Both the position numbers and the translations under genes were made by a program. From Chitinophagaceae bacterium (GTDB taxonomy: Bacteria > Bacteroidota > Bacteroidia > Chitinophagales > Chitinophagaceae), in contig JACFNM010000196.1 in NCBI GenBank assembly GCA_019454915.1, positions 1 to 7,823 on the forward strand: a stretch of 7,823 nucleotides of DNA, in the 5' to 3' direction. The notes under the pieces were generated by a model. It had not been told where the DNA came from. It saw only the letters and a list, made by a program, of their open reading frames with translations, and ran no database searches. The stretch's first letter is position 1; each line of letters starts with the position of its first letter. Positions 1 through 5,911 of the stretch are shown here, piece after piece.

Positions 1-1
1 C

Positions 2-193
2 GGCTTCCTGAGAACCTATAGAAAATACGCCTACGTGGCGCTCCTGGTGCTGGCCGCCATTATAACGCCTTCACCCGACTGGGGCAGTCAGGTGGTGGTG
101 GTTATACCGCTTATTTTACTGTATGAAATCAGTATCATCATAGCGGCACGGGTCTATAAGAAGAATGAAAAGAAATGGGAAGAATGGAGTTAG
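2..193 (+). CDS. tatC: Sec-independent (twin-arginine) translocase subunit TatC, C-terminal fragment
   Basis: This is the 3' end of a gene that begins left of the window; 63 codons remain before the TAG at 191-193. TatC is the multi-spanning inner-membrane receptor of the Tat pathway, which exports folded proteins carrying a twin-arginine signal. The fragment shows the usual end of the family: a basic FLRTYRKYAY stretch, a hydrophobic helix (about fragment residues 11-22), a short loop ITPSPDWGSQ, a last helix containing the PLILLYEISI signature, and a charged cytoplasmic tail (KKNEKKWEEWS). The ITPS-loop followed by LYEISI is characteristic of TatC and matches Bacteroidota versions as I remember them. 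The N-terminal four helices and the signal-peptide binding region lie outside the window. The next gene on the same strand starts 102 bases downstream, so co-transcription is possible but not shown. Confidence 0.9.
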   Translation, partial: GFLRTYRKYAYVALLVLAAIITPSPDWGSQVVVVIPLILLYEISIIIAARVYKKNEKKWEEWS

Positions 194-295
194 GTAAAAA
201 GTAGGCCTAACCCGCAAATATCCCTTTATAAGAATTTTTATTTTTTCCGGACTATTTGAATACATTCTGATATTATCTAAGTAAATTGGGATACC

Positions 296-760
296 ATGGC
301 TTCAAAAATGATCTTGGATAAATTAGACCTGCAAATAATTTCAGCGATGATGGAAGATGCTGGCATCTCCTATGCTGACCTGGGTAAAAACCTGTCTGTT
401 TCGGGCGGAACAATCCACGTGCGAATTAAAAAATTACAGGAAAGCGGTATCGTAAAAGGTACGCGGCTCAACGTGAACCTGAAGGAACTCGGTTACGACA
501 TCACGGCCTTTATTGGCATCTACCTTGAAAAAAGTTCCCTGTACGATACGGTAGCCAAAGAACTCAGGAAAATTCCGGAAATCGTTCGGCTCAATTATAC
601 CACGGGTAATTATAGTATGTTTATCGAAGTAGTTTGTCGTGATATTACCCAATTAAGACAGGTGCTTCATGACGGACTTCAAAAGATAAAAGGTATTGAA
701 AGAACTGAAACGCTGATTTCCTTAGAGGAAAGTTTTAACCGAAATGTACAGGTAAGCTGA
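296..760 (+). CDS. Lrp/AsnC family transcriptional regulator
   Basis: A 154-residue DNA-binding regulator with the usual Lrp/AsnC length. Residues about 6-58 form the AsnC-type helix-turn-helix (LDKLDLQIISAMMEDAG, then YADLGKNLSVSGGTIHVRIKKLQESGIV, in which the second helix reads DNA). Residues about 65-150 form the RAM domain (beta-alpha-beta-beta-alpha-beta), including the TTGNYS turn at 102-107 that corresponds to the ligand-binding and oligomer-contact segment of the family. Family members are dimers or octamers that often sense amino acids; neither ligand nor targets can be read here. An in-frame TAA at 278-280 limits the start to ATG 296 or ATG 308; 296 is preferred because it keeps the MASK-x-x-LDKLDLQI beginning that I recall in Bacteroidota relatives. 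No strong Shine-Dalgarno site is visible. A TATTTG at 253-258 may belong to a promoter, but its partner element is poor. The stop lies 9 bases from that of the convergent permease gene. Confidence 0.92.
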   Translation: MASKMILDKLDLQIISAMMEDAGISYADLGKNLSVSGGTIHVRIKKLQESGIVKGTRLNVNLKELGYDITAFIGIYLEKSSLYDTVAKELRKIPEIVRLNYTTGNYSMFIEVVCRDITQLRQVLHDGLQKIKGIERTETLISLEESFNRNVQVS

Positions 761-769
761 TCTTTTCTT

Positions 770-1864
770 TTACTTTTCACTCCGCACATCCAGAGCATCC
801 CTCAAGCCATTGCCTAATAGATTAAAAGCCAGCACCAACAACATGATACATATACCCGGTGAAATGGCCAACAAAGGATTATGGGTGATAATAAAATTGT
901 AATTCTCTTTAATCATCAGCCCCCAACTGGGTTGTGGTGGTTGAACGCCTACTCCCAAAAAACTCAGTCCGGCCTCTATAATTATCGCTGAAGCAAAGTT
1001 AGCCGCTGCCATAACCATAACCGGTCCCATCACATTGGGAAGTATCTGACGAAAAATGATATAGCCGCTGCCAAACCCTAAAGCCCTTGCCGCCTCCACA
1101 TATTGCAACTCCCGTATACTTAAGGTTTGGGTTCTTATAATACGCGCCGTACTTACCCATAGCGTTAATCCTACCGCTATGAATACCTGCCAGAAGCCTT
1201 TGCCGAGCGCCAGCGTTATCGCAAATACCAGCAACAGGGCAGGGATGCTCCAGACAACGTTTATCAGCCACATAATAGCTGCATCCGTCTTCCCTCCGTA
1301 ATACCCCGCCAACAACCCAAGTACTATACCAATAGACAGCGAAATTGTAACAGCAATCAATCCAACGGCTAAACTTATCCTCACCCCGATAATTAAACGG
1401 CTCAATATATCCCTTCCAAACTTATCGGTACCCAACCAGAAGGTCTTCTTCGTCACCACCTGCCCATCTTTCTGTAGTGAGGGAGCATAATATGCGTGAG
1501 GTTCCGTAATGCCCTCGTCAATATATCGCTGAACGATTATGCTATCCCCTTTTTGCTCCCAGGATTGGATAGGGATATAATGATAAAAATCTTCCTGACC
1601 GCTTAATAACCTTCCCCAAAATCCTACACGATGGATCGTCTTTTCCTTAGGCGCTAAATAAAACGACATTCGAAAACCAGGCTTTCGGCCGCCAATCTCT
1701 ATCACCATCCTGTTGGCATCAGGCGAATGATCCGGGGCAATCCAATAAGCAAACACAGCAACGAGTATCGCCAGAGAAATAATCCCCAATCCAAAGACAG
1801 CGCCCTTATTTTTCAAAAGCCTCTGCCATGCCTGTCTTGAAAATGAAAAAGATTTCTTTTGCAC
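770..1864 (-). CDS. ABC transporter permease, OppC/DppC (dipeptide/oligopeptide) type
   Basis: A 364-residue inner-membrane permease of the binding-protein-dependent peptide/nickel import family. The first helix is at about residues 22-42. A periplasmic stretch of roughly 100 residues follows, then the family hallmark LGTDKFGRDILSRLIIG (144-160). Further helices lie at about 162-188, 193-220, 224-240, 280-305 and 330-355. The EAA loop that docks on the ATPase is clear at 257-277 (VEAARALG, then LPN), and the ending GNGLRDALDV is typical of OppC/DppC. The substrate cannot be told from a permease alone; 'peptide' is the family default. The start codon is GTG at 1864: upstream in frame there is a TGA at 1889-1891 with no ATG between, and the next internal ATG would remove the first helix. 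No partner permease, ATPase or binding-protein gene is in the window. A repeat-filled spacer separates it from the glycosyltransferase gene upstream, so it may have its own promoter. Confidence 0.9.
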   Translation of the reverse strand: MQKKSFSFSRQAWQRLLKNKGAVFGLGIISLAILVAVFAYWIAPDHSPDANRMVIEIGGRKPGFRMSFYLAPKEKTIHRVGFWGRLLSGQEDFYHYIPIQSWEQKGDSIIVQRYIDEGITEPHAYYAPSLQKDGQVVTKKTFWLGTDKFGRDILSRLIIGVRISLAVGLIAVTISLSIGIVLGLLAGYYGGKTDAAIMWLINVVWSIPALLLVFAITLALGKGFWQVFIAVGLTLWVSTARIIRTQTLSIRELQYVEAARALGFGSGYIIFRQILPNVMGPVMVMAAANFASAIIIEAGLSFLGVGVQPPQPSWGLMIKENYNFIITHNPLLAISPGICIMLLVLAFNLLGNGLRDALDVRSEK

Positions 1865-1932
1865 AACGTAAAATACAAATTTCTTCCATCAGAATTAAAG
1901 CCATCTACACCAGAATCTAATTGTCAAATTCC

Positions 1933-1968
1933 CTCACATTTCTCACATTTCTCACATCTCTCACATTC
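1933..1968. repeat. Four tandem 9-bp CTCACATTT-type repeats
   Basis: Four head-to-tail units follow each other without gaps: CTCACATTT (1933-1941), CTCACATTT (1942-1950), CTCACATCT (1951-1959) and CTCACATTC (1960-1968). Two units are identical and two differ only in the last two positions. On the minus strand, which is the transcribed strand here, the units read as AAATGTGAG. The array lies downstream of the glycosyltransferase stop and upstream of the permease start. Similar AATGTGAG/AATTTGAA tracts are, from memory, scattered between genes in Chitinophagaceae-type genomes. A function is not known to me. Confidence 0.9.
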
Positions 1969-1979
1969 CCCCTCCCCCA

Positions 1980-2015
1980 TTTTCAAACCAGCCTGCCGGC
2001 TGGCAGGTTTTCAAA
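1980..2015. repeat. 8-bp direct repeat TTTTCAAA bracketing a palindrome
   Basis: TTTTCAAA occurs at 1980-1987 and again at 2008-2015, exactly around the palindrome at 1985-2010 and overlapping its outer three bases on each side. The flanking bases beyond the 8-mer differ. Such an arrangement could be a target duplication left by a small mobile palindrome, or part of a composite dispersed repeat whose unit is TTTTCAAA plus hairpin plus TTTTCAAA. The sequence alone does not separate these options. Confidence 0.7.
1985..2010. repeat. 26-bp imperfect palindrome able to form alternative hairpins
   Basis: The left arm AAACCAGCCTGCC and the right arm GGCTGGCAGGTTT are inverted copies except for two mirrored mismatches (1990 against 2005, and 1994 against 2001), centred between 1997 and 1998. 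The same bases hold two perfect overlapping 6-bp stems with 4-base loops: CCAGCC-TGCC-GGCTGG (1988-2003) and CCTGCC-GGCT-GGCAGG (1992-2007). In RNA from the minus strand the element would lie 34 bases past the glycosyltransferase stop, followed by a U-poor sequence, so it is not a textbook intrinsic terminator. It could still act as a 3'-end or mRNA-stability element. Confidence 0.8.
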
Positions 2016-2018
2016 TTA

Positions 2019-2050
2019 TCACATTCCCACATTCTCCCATTCCTCACCTC
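2019..2050. repeat. Degenerate CACATTC/TCACC tract overlapping the glycosyltransferase stop codon
   Basis: After the palindrome the same repeat theme returns in decayed form: CACATTC at 2020-2026 and 2028-2034, CCATTC at 2037-2042, then two CTCAC copies. The TGA stop of the glycosyltransferase (2044-2046, minus strand) is inside a CTCAC copy, so the tract runs into the last codons of the gene (the Val-Arg end). The unit spacing is 8-9 bases, close to the 9-bp array at 1933-1968. Confidence 0.65.
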
Positions 2051-3192
2051 ACCCTCCTTCCTTTCCACTCATACCTTCCTATCAAACCCAAAAAGCCGGC
2101 GACCACCGTATAGACAATATGCAGCGGTTGAAATACCGGAAACCATTTCATCCATCCCGACAGGTTAAAATAAGTTGACACCTCTTTCACAAATCTCCAT
2201 TCAATCAACACCTTGATAATAAGCCCCACAACAAAAAACAGGAGCCGGTTAAGCTGAAAAACCGATCCTGTCAGCAAAATAAAAAGTCCCAGGTTAACCA
2301 GGTAGATTAGCGCCATCACCCAGGTTAATCGCTTATCCTTATATATTCTTGTCTTACTTGCCCACCGGATTCTCTGGTTGAAGAAATCTTTCCAGGTGGC
2401 CACGGGACGGGTTTCAACCATGGCCTCTGTGGAATGTAAATAGGCTATCCCATCCGGATATTTGTCGGCTATTTTTTCCATCAGCAGCATATCATCCCCC
2501 GATGCAATATGGTCAATATTATCAAAACCACTCACTCCCCAAAAGGCAGTTTTTTCATACGCGAGATTAGCCCCGTTACACATTTTATGAAATCTCACAT
2601 AAACAGACGCTGCCGTAATCCCCTGCAGAATCGTAAAATCCATACTCTGAAAAACTGAAAGTACGGTAGAATCCGGGCGCATCCTGACCGGCGACACAAT
2701 AAAGACTGCTTTACTATACTGATGAAAAGCGGCAACCGTCTTAACCCAATCTTCAGGAAATGTACAATCGGCATCGGTTGTGATGACCAGGCTCCCGGAC
2801 GATTGCCTGATAGCAGCGGTAATCGCCATCTTTTTATAAGCAGTTCTAACCGGCCGAACACCGGTTGCCTGATTCTTTAACGATAATAATTGGACGCCTT
2901 GTTCCTGGTATCGCCTTACTATTTCGGCCGTACCATCGGTGGAGTGATCATCTGCTATAATAATCTCCAACAACTCTTTCGGATAAGATTGCTGCAATAA
3001 AGATTGAATGCACAGTTCAATTACTTCTTCTTCATTGCGCGCCGGAACAATCACAGATATCTTTTCTGAGGGGAAGAAGTCATCTATTGCCTCTATGCTA
3101 AACGCAGGCACCCTTTTCCAACTCCTGTGATAGAAGCGAATCAGGAAAAAGTACATTCCGAGTAAAACCAGACCAATGGCAAAAACAATCAT
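2044..3192 (-). CDS. Membrane-anchored family 2 glycosyltransferase
   Basis: A 382-residue inverting glycosyltransferase of the GT2, cellulose-synthase-like group, which moves a sugar from a nucleotide-sugar to an acceptor at the cytoplasmic face of the inner membrane. There is one N-terminal helix (about 2-19). The GT-A core starts at KISVIVPARNEEEVI (44-58), with IIIADDHSTDGT holding the nucleotide-binding Asp pair (81-82). TTDADCTF carries the DxD metal motif (140-142), SGDDMLL (231-237) the acceptor-site acidic residues, and QRIRW (273-277) the Q/RxxRW-like motif of processive enzymes. Three C-terminal helices lie at about 289-312, 315-332 and 349-370. The product could be an exopolysaccharide, a glycolipid or a lipid-linked sugar; no partner genes settle this. 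ATG 3192 places the first helix directly at the N-terminus and lies 22 bases after the hydrolase stop, which suggests co-transcription. The last codons run into a repeat tract, so the extreme C-terminus may not be conserved. Confidence 0.9.
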   Translation of the reverse strand: MIVFAIGLVLLGMYFFLIRFYHRSWKRVPAFSIEAIDDFFPSEKISVIVPARNEEEVIELCIQSLLQQSYPKELLEIIIADDHSTDGTAEIVRRYQEQGVQLLSLKNQATGVRPVRTAYKKMAITAAIRQSSGSLVITTDADCTFPEDWVKTVAAFHQYSKAVFIVSPVRMRPDSTVLSVFQSMDFTILQGITAASVYVRFHKMCNGANLAYEKTAFWGVSGFDNIDHIASGDDMLLMEKIADKYPDGIAYLHSTEAMVETRPVATWKDFFNQRIRWASKTRIYKDKRLTWVMALIYLVNLGLFILLTGSVFQLNRLLFFVVGLIIKVLIEWRFVKEVSTYFNLSGWMKWFPVFQPLHIVYTVVAGFLGLIGRYEWKGRRVR

Positions 3193-3214
3193 GTAAAACA
3201 GTCAAAAAATAAGA

Positions 3215-4018
3215 CTAACACATTAAGCCTGCTATAACAGGCAAATTCTTTTCCTGCAACAACCGGTGTCCGCAATGTAAAACACGAAGTTTACAATACG
3301 GCACTATTCCTTTCTTAAGACGCATACCCGTTACCGGCCGTATTACCCGGTCGTATCTGCCGTAAATTAACAAAACCTGCGTATTATTATTTCGAATCAG
3401 CGTTTTTATGACGCCCACATCCGGTCTGATTTTTCGCATAGTTGTCCAGATGGCGTACAACTGCTCCCGTTTTTCCTCCGCTTTAAGATACTGGTGAACA
3501 TAGTTATAGATACCCATATTGATGAGCCTGATTTTTTTAAGAGCCCGGGTTCCGATAAAAAAAATGCGTGGCTTATCCATAAAATATCTAAGCAAGCGAT
3601 TACCATAAAACGTCTGCGTAGCCAGCCAATACCAGAAATTCATTTTTAGTCCGTCCGGAGCCAGTAAAATTAATCTCCGGATTCGTTGCGGTATCTCTTC
3701 ATACAATCCGAGCGCCACCCTTCCTCCCATACTGAAGCCCGCCAAAAAAAACGAATTACCCGCAATTCCGGGGATTTTCTCTATTATATCCCGTATATCC
3801 GTAATGGTACATAATAATCCCTCGTTCCAGACCGTCTTCCCATGGAGTGGCATATCTAAAGCAATGATGGTGTATTTCTCTTTCAACTGTTCTGCAAGCC
3901 CGGCAAAGCTTGCAGCGGATTCTCCAAAACCATGCAGACAGAGCAGGTATTCCTTTCCGAAACCCCACTGAAGGTAATGAATTTGAGATTGGCGATATGA
4001 GACAAAAAAAGACGTCAT
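3215..4018 (-). CDS. Alpha/beta-fold hydrolase
   Basis: A 267-residue single-domain alpha/beta hydrolase, probably cytoplasmic since no signal peptide is seen. In numbering from ATG 4018, the oxyanion-hole strand LLCLHGFGES includes His29-Gly30. The nucleophile elbow is GFSMGG with Ser96, the acid is Asp223 in LIYGRYDRVI and the catalytic base is His251 in LHCGHRLL, giving a complete triad. A helical cap (about 125-200, basic and aromatic) lies between the two halves of the core. Esterase, lipase, thioesterase and C-C hydrolase relatives share this layout, so the substrate is unknown. The frame extends four codons further to a TTG at 4030, but that TTG lies inside a TACATTTG promoter-like box (4035-4028), so ATG 4018 is the better start. 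It sits 72 bases after rnhB and 22 bases before the glycosyltransferase, probably in one transcription unit with the latter. Confidence 0.88.
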   Translation of the reverse strand: MTSFFVSYRQSQIHYLQWGFGKEYLLCLHGFGESAASFAGLAEQLKEKYTIIALDMPLHGKTVWNEGLLCTITDIRDIIEKIPGIAGNSFFLAGFSMGGRVALGLYEEIPQRIRRLILLAPDGLKMNFWYWLATQTFYGNRLLRYFMDKPRIFFIGTRALKKIRLINMGIYNYVHQYLKAEEKREQLYAIWTTMRKIRPDVGVIKTLIRNNNTQVLLIYGRYDRVIRPVTGMRLKKGIVPYCKLRVLHCGHRLLQEKNLPVIAGLMC

Positions 4019-4027
4019 GGAGCGCGT

Positions 4028-4035
4028 CAAATGTA
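4028..4035 (-). promoter_or_regulatory. Bacteroidota-type -7 element TACATTTG ahead of the hydrolase gene
   Basis: On the minus strand the octamer TACATTTG matches the TAnnTTTG consensus of Bacteroidota housekeeping promoters exactly and ends 9 bases before ATG 4018. No convincing TTG -33 partner is found at the expected distance; the nearest upstream TTG is about 29 bases away. If active, it gives the hydrolase and glycosyltransferase a promoter separate from rnhB with a very short leader, and it excludes the TTG at 4030 as a start. Confidence 0.4.
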
Positions 4036-4090
4036 AGCGAAAAGAGTAATTAAATCCTGCCCGGCAATATTTCTGACCCCATAGCTTCAG

Positions 4091-4672
4091 CTAAACAGGG
4101 GCGCATTGAAAACTTCTGCGGTGGTAAGGGCTCAGGCCATAGGACTGAATGGATTGGCGGTGACTTATCGTACCATAACCTTTATTTGCATCCCAATGAT
4201 ATTGTGGGAATTCTCTATGCAGCCTCTCCATATACTCATCCCGGTAGGTCTTTGCCAAAATGCTGGCCGCGGCTATGGACGAAAAGCGGGCATCTCCTTT
4301 CACTTCACAACGATGAGGTATATCTCCGTAGGGCTGAAAACGATTCCCGTCAATCAATAACAATCGCGGTCTGACAGACAATCCATCCAAAGCAAGGTGC
4401 ATGGCCTTAAAAGCGGCATTCAATATGTTGATACGGTCAATCTCTTCGTGGTCTACACTGGCTACACTCCAGGCAACTGCATGGCTTTCAATATAAGACC
4501 TCAATGCATAACGCCGGGAAGCCGTCAGTTTCTTCGAATCATTTAACAGGGGATGAAAGAAGTTCCTGGACAAGATAACCGCGGCGGCAAATACGGGCCC
4601 GGCCAAGCAGCCCCGGCCGGCCTCATCACAGCCGGCTTCCGCTACTTTTTCCTGAAAACATACCTGTAACAT
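4091..4672 (-). CDS. rnhB: Ribonuclease HII
   Basis: A 193-residue cytoplasmic endonuclease that cuts RNA in RNA-DNA hybrids and starts removal of single ribonucleotides from DNA. All four acidic catalytic residues are visible: Asp16-Glu17 in GCDEAGRGCLAGPV, Asp108 in LLLIDGN and Asp127 in VKGDAR. Their numbering is nearly the same as in the E. coli enzyme (16, 17, 108, 126). Other family marks are LNDSKKLT (43-50), SSIAAASILAKTYRDEYM (131-148) and NKGYGTISH (163-171). Length is normal. The start is set at ATG 4672; the frame can be extended five codons to a TTG at 4687, but the ATG gives the usual short lead before the DEAGRG motif. Upstream, TAACATTG (4692-4685) is one base from the TAnnTTTG promoter element and would leave a 12-base leader. 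The gene is divergent from ctaA and is the first gene of the minus-strand block. Confidence 0.95.
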   Translation of the reverse strand: MLQVCFQEKVAEAGCDEAGRGCLAGPVFAAAVILSRNFFHPLLNDSKKLTASRRYALRSYIESHAVAWSVASVDHEEIDRINILNAAFKAMHLALDGLSVRPRLLLIDGNRFQPYGDIPHRCEVKGDARFSSIAAASILAKTYRDEYMERLHREFPQYHWDANKGYGTISHRQSIQSYGLSPYHRRSFQCAPV

Positions 4673-4711
4673 ATATTCGTACTGCAATGTTAAGGATAAA
4701 TTATTCTACAA

Positions 4712-4719
4712 TACTTTTG
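4712..4719 (+). promoter_or_regulatory. Bacteroidota-type -7 element TACTTTTG just before ctaA
   Basis: TACTTTTG is an exact match to the TAnnTTTG consensus -7 box of Bacteroidota primary-sigma promoters. It ends only 5 bases before ATG 4725, so the transcript would start at or within a few bases of the start codon (leaderless or nearly so). The -33 region around 4689-4694 has only a weak GTTAAG. The element lies within the 52-bp gap shared with rnhB, so the two promoters must overlap or interleave. Confidence 0.55.
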
Positions 4720-4724
4720 CACAC

Positions 4725-5765
4725 ATGAACAAATCACTTTCATCCTCTTCCAACCGGGCGGTAGCCTGGTGGCTGTTAACAGGTGTGGGCATGATCATGA
4801 TTCAGGTATTGATTGGAGGTATCACGCGTTTAACGGAATCAGGGCTTTCCATTACCGAATGGAAACCAATTACCGGAACGTTGCCTCCCATAGGAGATGC
4901 AGCGTGGCAATTAGAATTTGACAAGTATAAGCAAACCGATCAGTTTAAATATATTCACTCCGGCTTTTCTCTCTCCGATTTCAAATTCATATTTTTTTGG
5001 GAATGGTTCCATCGCGTGTGGGCGAGATTATTAGGTGTAGTTTTCCTCGTCGGATTTGCCTGGTTTATAGTCAGGAAAAAATTTAAGCAGGAGATGATCA
5101 TTCCGCTGATTATTCTGTTCTTATTCGGCGCCCTTCAGGGCGCCATCGGCTGGCTAATGGTGAAGAGCGGCCTGGTTCCGGAAAAATATTTTGTAGGGCA
5201 CGTGGAATTGACCACCCACTTTGTTGCAGCGTTGGGATTACTCGTTTATACCTTATGGTTTGCGCTGCGGCTGCTGGTGCCTGACGGGGAGGTTTCCCAC
5301 AGCCCTGGAGTCAGGAAGTTTACGATATTTTTGCTCATCCTGTTATTCTTTCAACTCTGTTACGGCGGATTCATGGCCGGACTCCGGGCCGCTACTGTGG
5401 CGCCTACCTGGCCAACTATCAATGGAGAATGGTTTCCCGCTTCGCTCTTCAACGACCGGGGGATTCCCAATTTGGTGAACAACCCCTATATGGTGCACTT
5501 CATTCATCGCGGACTGGCATATCTGATCACGCTCTGCGTTGTTTTATGGTACATTAAGGTGTATAATCAGAATTTATCTGAATGGATGCAGAAGACCCGG
5601 TTCATTCCTCTGTTATTAGTTTTACTGCAGGTGGCGTTGGGCATTTGTACGGTACTTCTTTCTCCCTCAACCACTGCGTTAATATGGTTCGGGGTGCTGC
5701 ATCAATTTGTAGCTATGCTTTTATTAGTTTCACTCGTCTGGTCTCTTTATTTAGTAAGAAAATAG
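4725..5765 (+). CDS. ctaA: Heme A synthase (COX15/CtaA family)
   Basis: A 346-residue inner-membrane enzyme that oxidises the C8 methyl group of heme O to a formyl group, producing heme A for aa3-type cytochrome oxidase. About eight helices are visible, in two similar four-helix halves. The N-terminal signature IGGITRLTESGLSITEWKPI (30-49) followed by GTLPP is the COX15 hallmark. The heme-ligand histidines fall in the expected helices: His96 in WEWFHR, His165 in VELTTHF, His261 in HFIHRGLAY and His326 in VLHQFVAM. TVAPTWPTINGEWFP (224-238) is the conserved inter-helix loop of the second half. I see no cysteine pair of the Bacillus type in the first extracytoplasmic loop, which fits the COX15-like class of proteobacteria, mitochondria and Bacteroidota. 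ATG 4725 leaves a short 13-residue lead before the first helix. It is divergent from rnhB. The usual partner for heme O synthesis is not in the window. Confidence 0.95.
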   Translation: MNKSLSSSSNRAVAWWLLTGVGMIMIQVLIGGITRLTESGLSITEWKPITGTLPPIGDAAWQLEFDKYKQTDQFKYIHSGFSLSDFKFIFFWEWFHRVWARLLGVVFLVGFAWFIVRKKFKQEMIIPLIILFLFGALQGAIGWLMVKSGLVPEKYFVGHVELTTHFVAALGLLVYTLWFALRLLVPDGEVSHSPGVRKFTIFLLILLFFQLCYGGFMAGLRAATVAPTWPTINGEWFPASLFNDRGIPNLVNNPYMVHFIHRGLAYLITLCVVLWYIKVYNQNLSEWMQKTRFIPLLLVLLQVALGICTVLLSPSTTALIWFGVLHQFVAMLLLVSLVWSLYLVRK

Positions 5766-5911
5766 CGGCAGTTTTATAGGAGAGATGAAAGCGTGATTCC
5801 CGTTCTGGTAAAGATTTGTACGGATGAATAGTCCACATTAGATAATTACATGGCTCGTGTATATTATAAATGGCTCTTTTGCGTTAACTATCAAAGTATT
5901 ATATTGCATTG
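5766..5911. other. Intergenic gap between ctaA and the membrane-patatin gene
   Basis: No gene or RNA is recognised in these 146 bases. No hairpin followed by a T-run is seen after the ctaA stop, so termination is not explained. A TTTG at 5878-5881 and an AT-rich TTATATTG at 5899-5906 could form a weak Bacteroidota promoter for the next gene, but the second has two mismatches to TAnnTTTG and the spacing of 17 is short. Confidence 0.5.

Larger units (their letters stand above)
1865..2043. other. Repeat-rich spacer between glycosyltransferase and ABC permease genes
   Basis: This 179-base stretch carries no credible gene. The plus-strand open frames crossing it are low-complexity Ser/His/Pro-rich translations of the repeats and overlap real genes on the other strand. 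The part from about 1925 to 2043 is strongly strand-biased: pyrimidine and A on the plus strand, almost no G outside the palindrome. It consists of CTCACATTT-type units, a palindrome and a degenerate CACATTC tract, described separately. The part from 1865 to about 1920 is ordinary AT-rich sequence and is the likely place for the permease leader and promoter on the minus strand. No clear TAnnTTTG element is present there; GAAATTTG is one base away. Confidence 0.75.

Noticed and set aside
189..211. Possible terminator after tatC (GTTAGG/CCTAAC stem with an 11-base loop)
   Set aside because: The stem is only 6 bp, includes the stop codon, and no T-run follows directly; the T-rich stretch is more than 20 bases further on.
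253..288. Promoter for the Lrp/AsnC gene (TATTTG at 253-258 with TATCTAAG or TAAATTG downstream)
   Set aside because: Neither downstream candidate matches TAnnTTTG well and the spacings are outside the usual range, so it is not listed as a feature.
1985..2010. Intrinsic terminator of the glycosyltransferase gene
   Set aside because: On the minus strand the hairpin is followed by GAAAATGGGGGAGG, not a U-run, so classical termination is unlikely.
1933..2050. CRISPR-like array
   Set aside because: The units are 9 bp and contiguous, with no unique spacers and no cas genes; this is a simple tandem repeat with a palindrome.
1859..2178. Two plus-strand open frames of 84-85 codons over the spacer and the glycosyltransferase 3' end
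   Set aside because: Their translations are low-complexity readings of the repeat units (Ser/His/Pro/Phe-rich), they overlap a well-supported gene on the other strand and show no domain.
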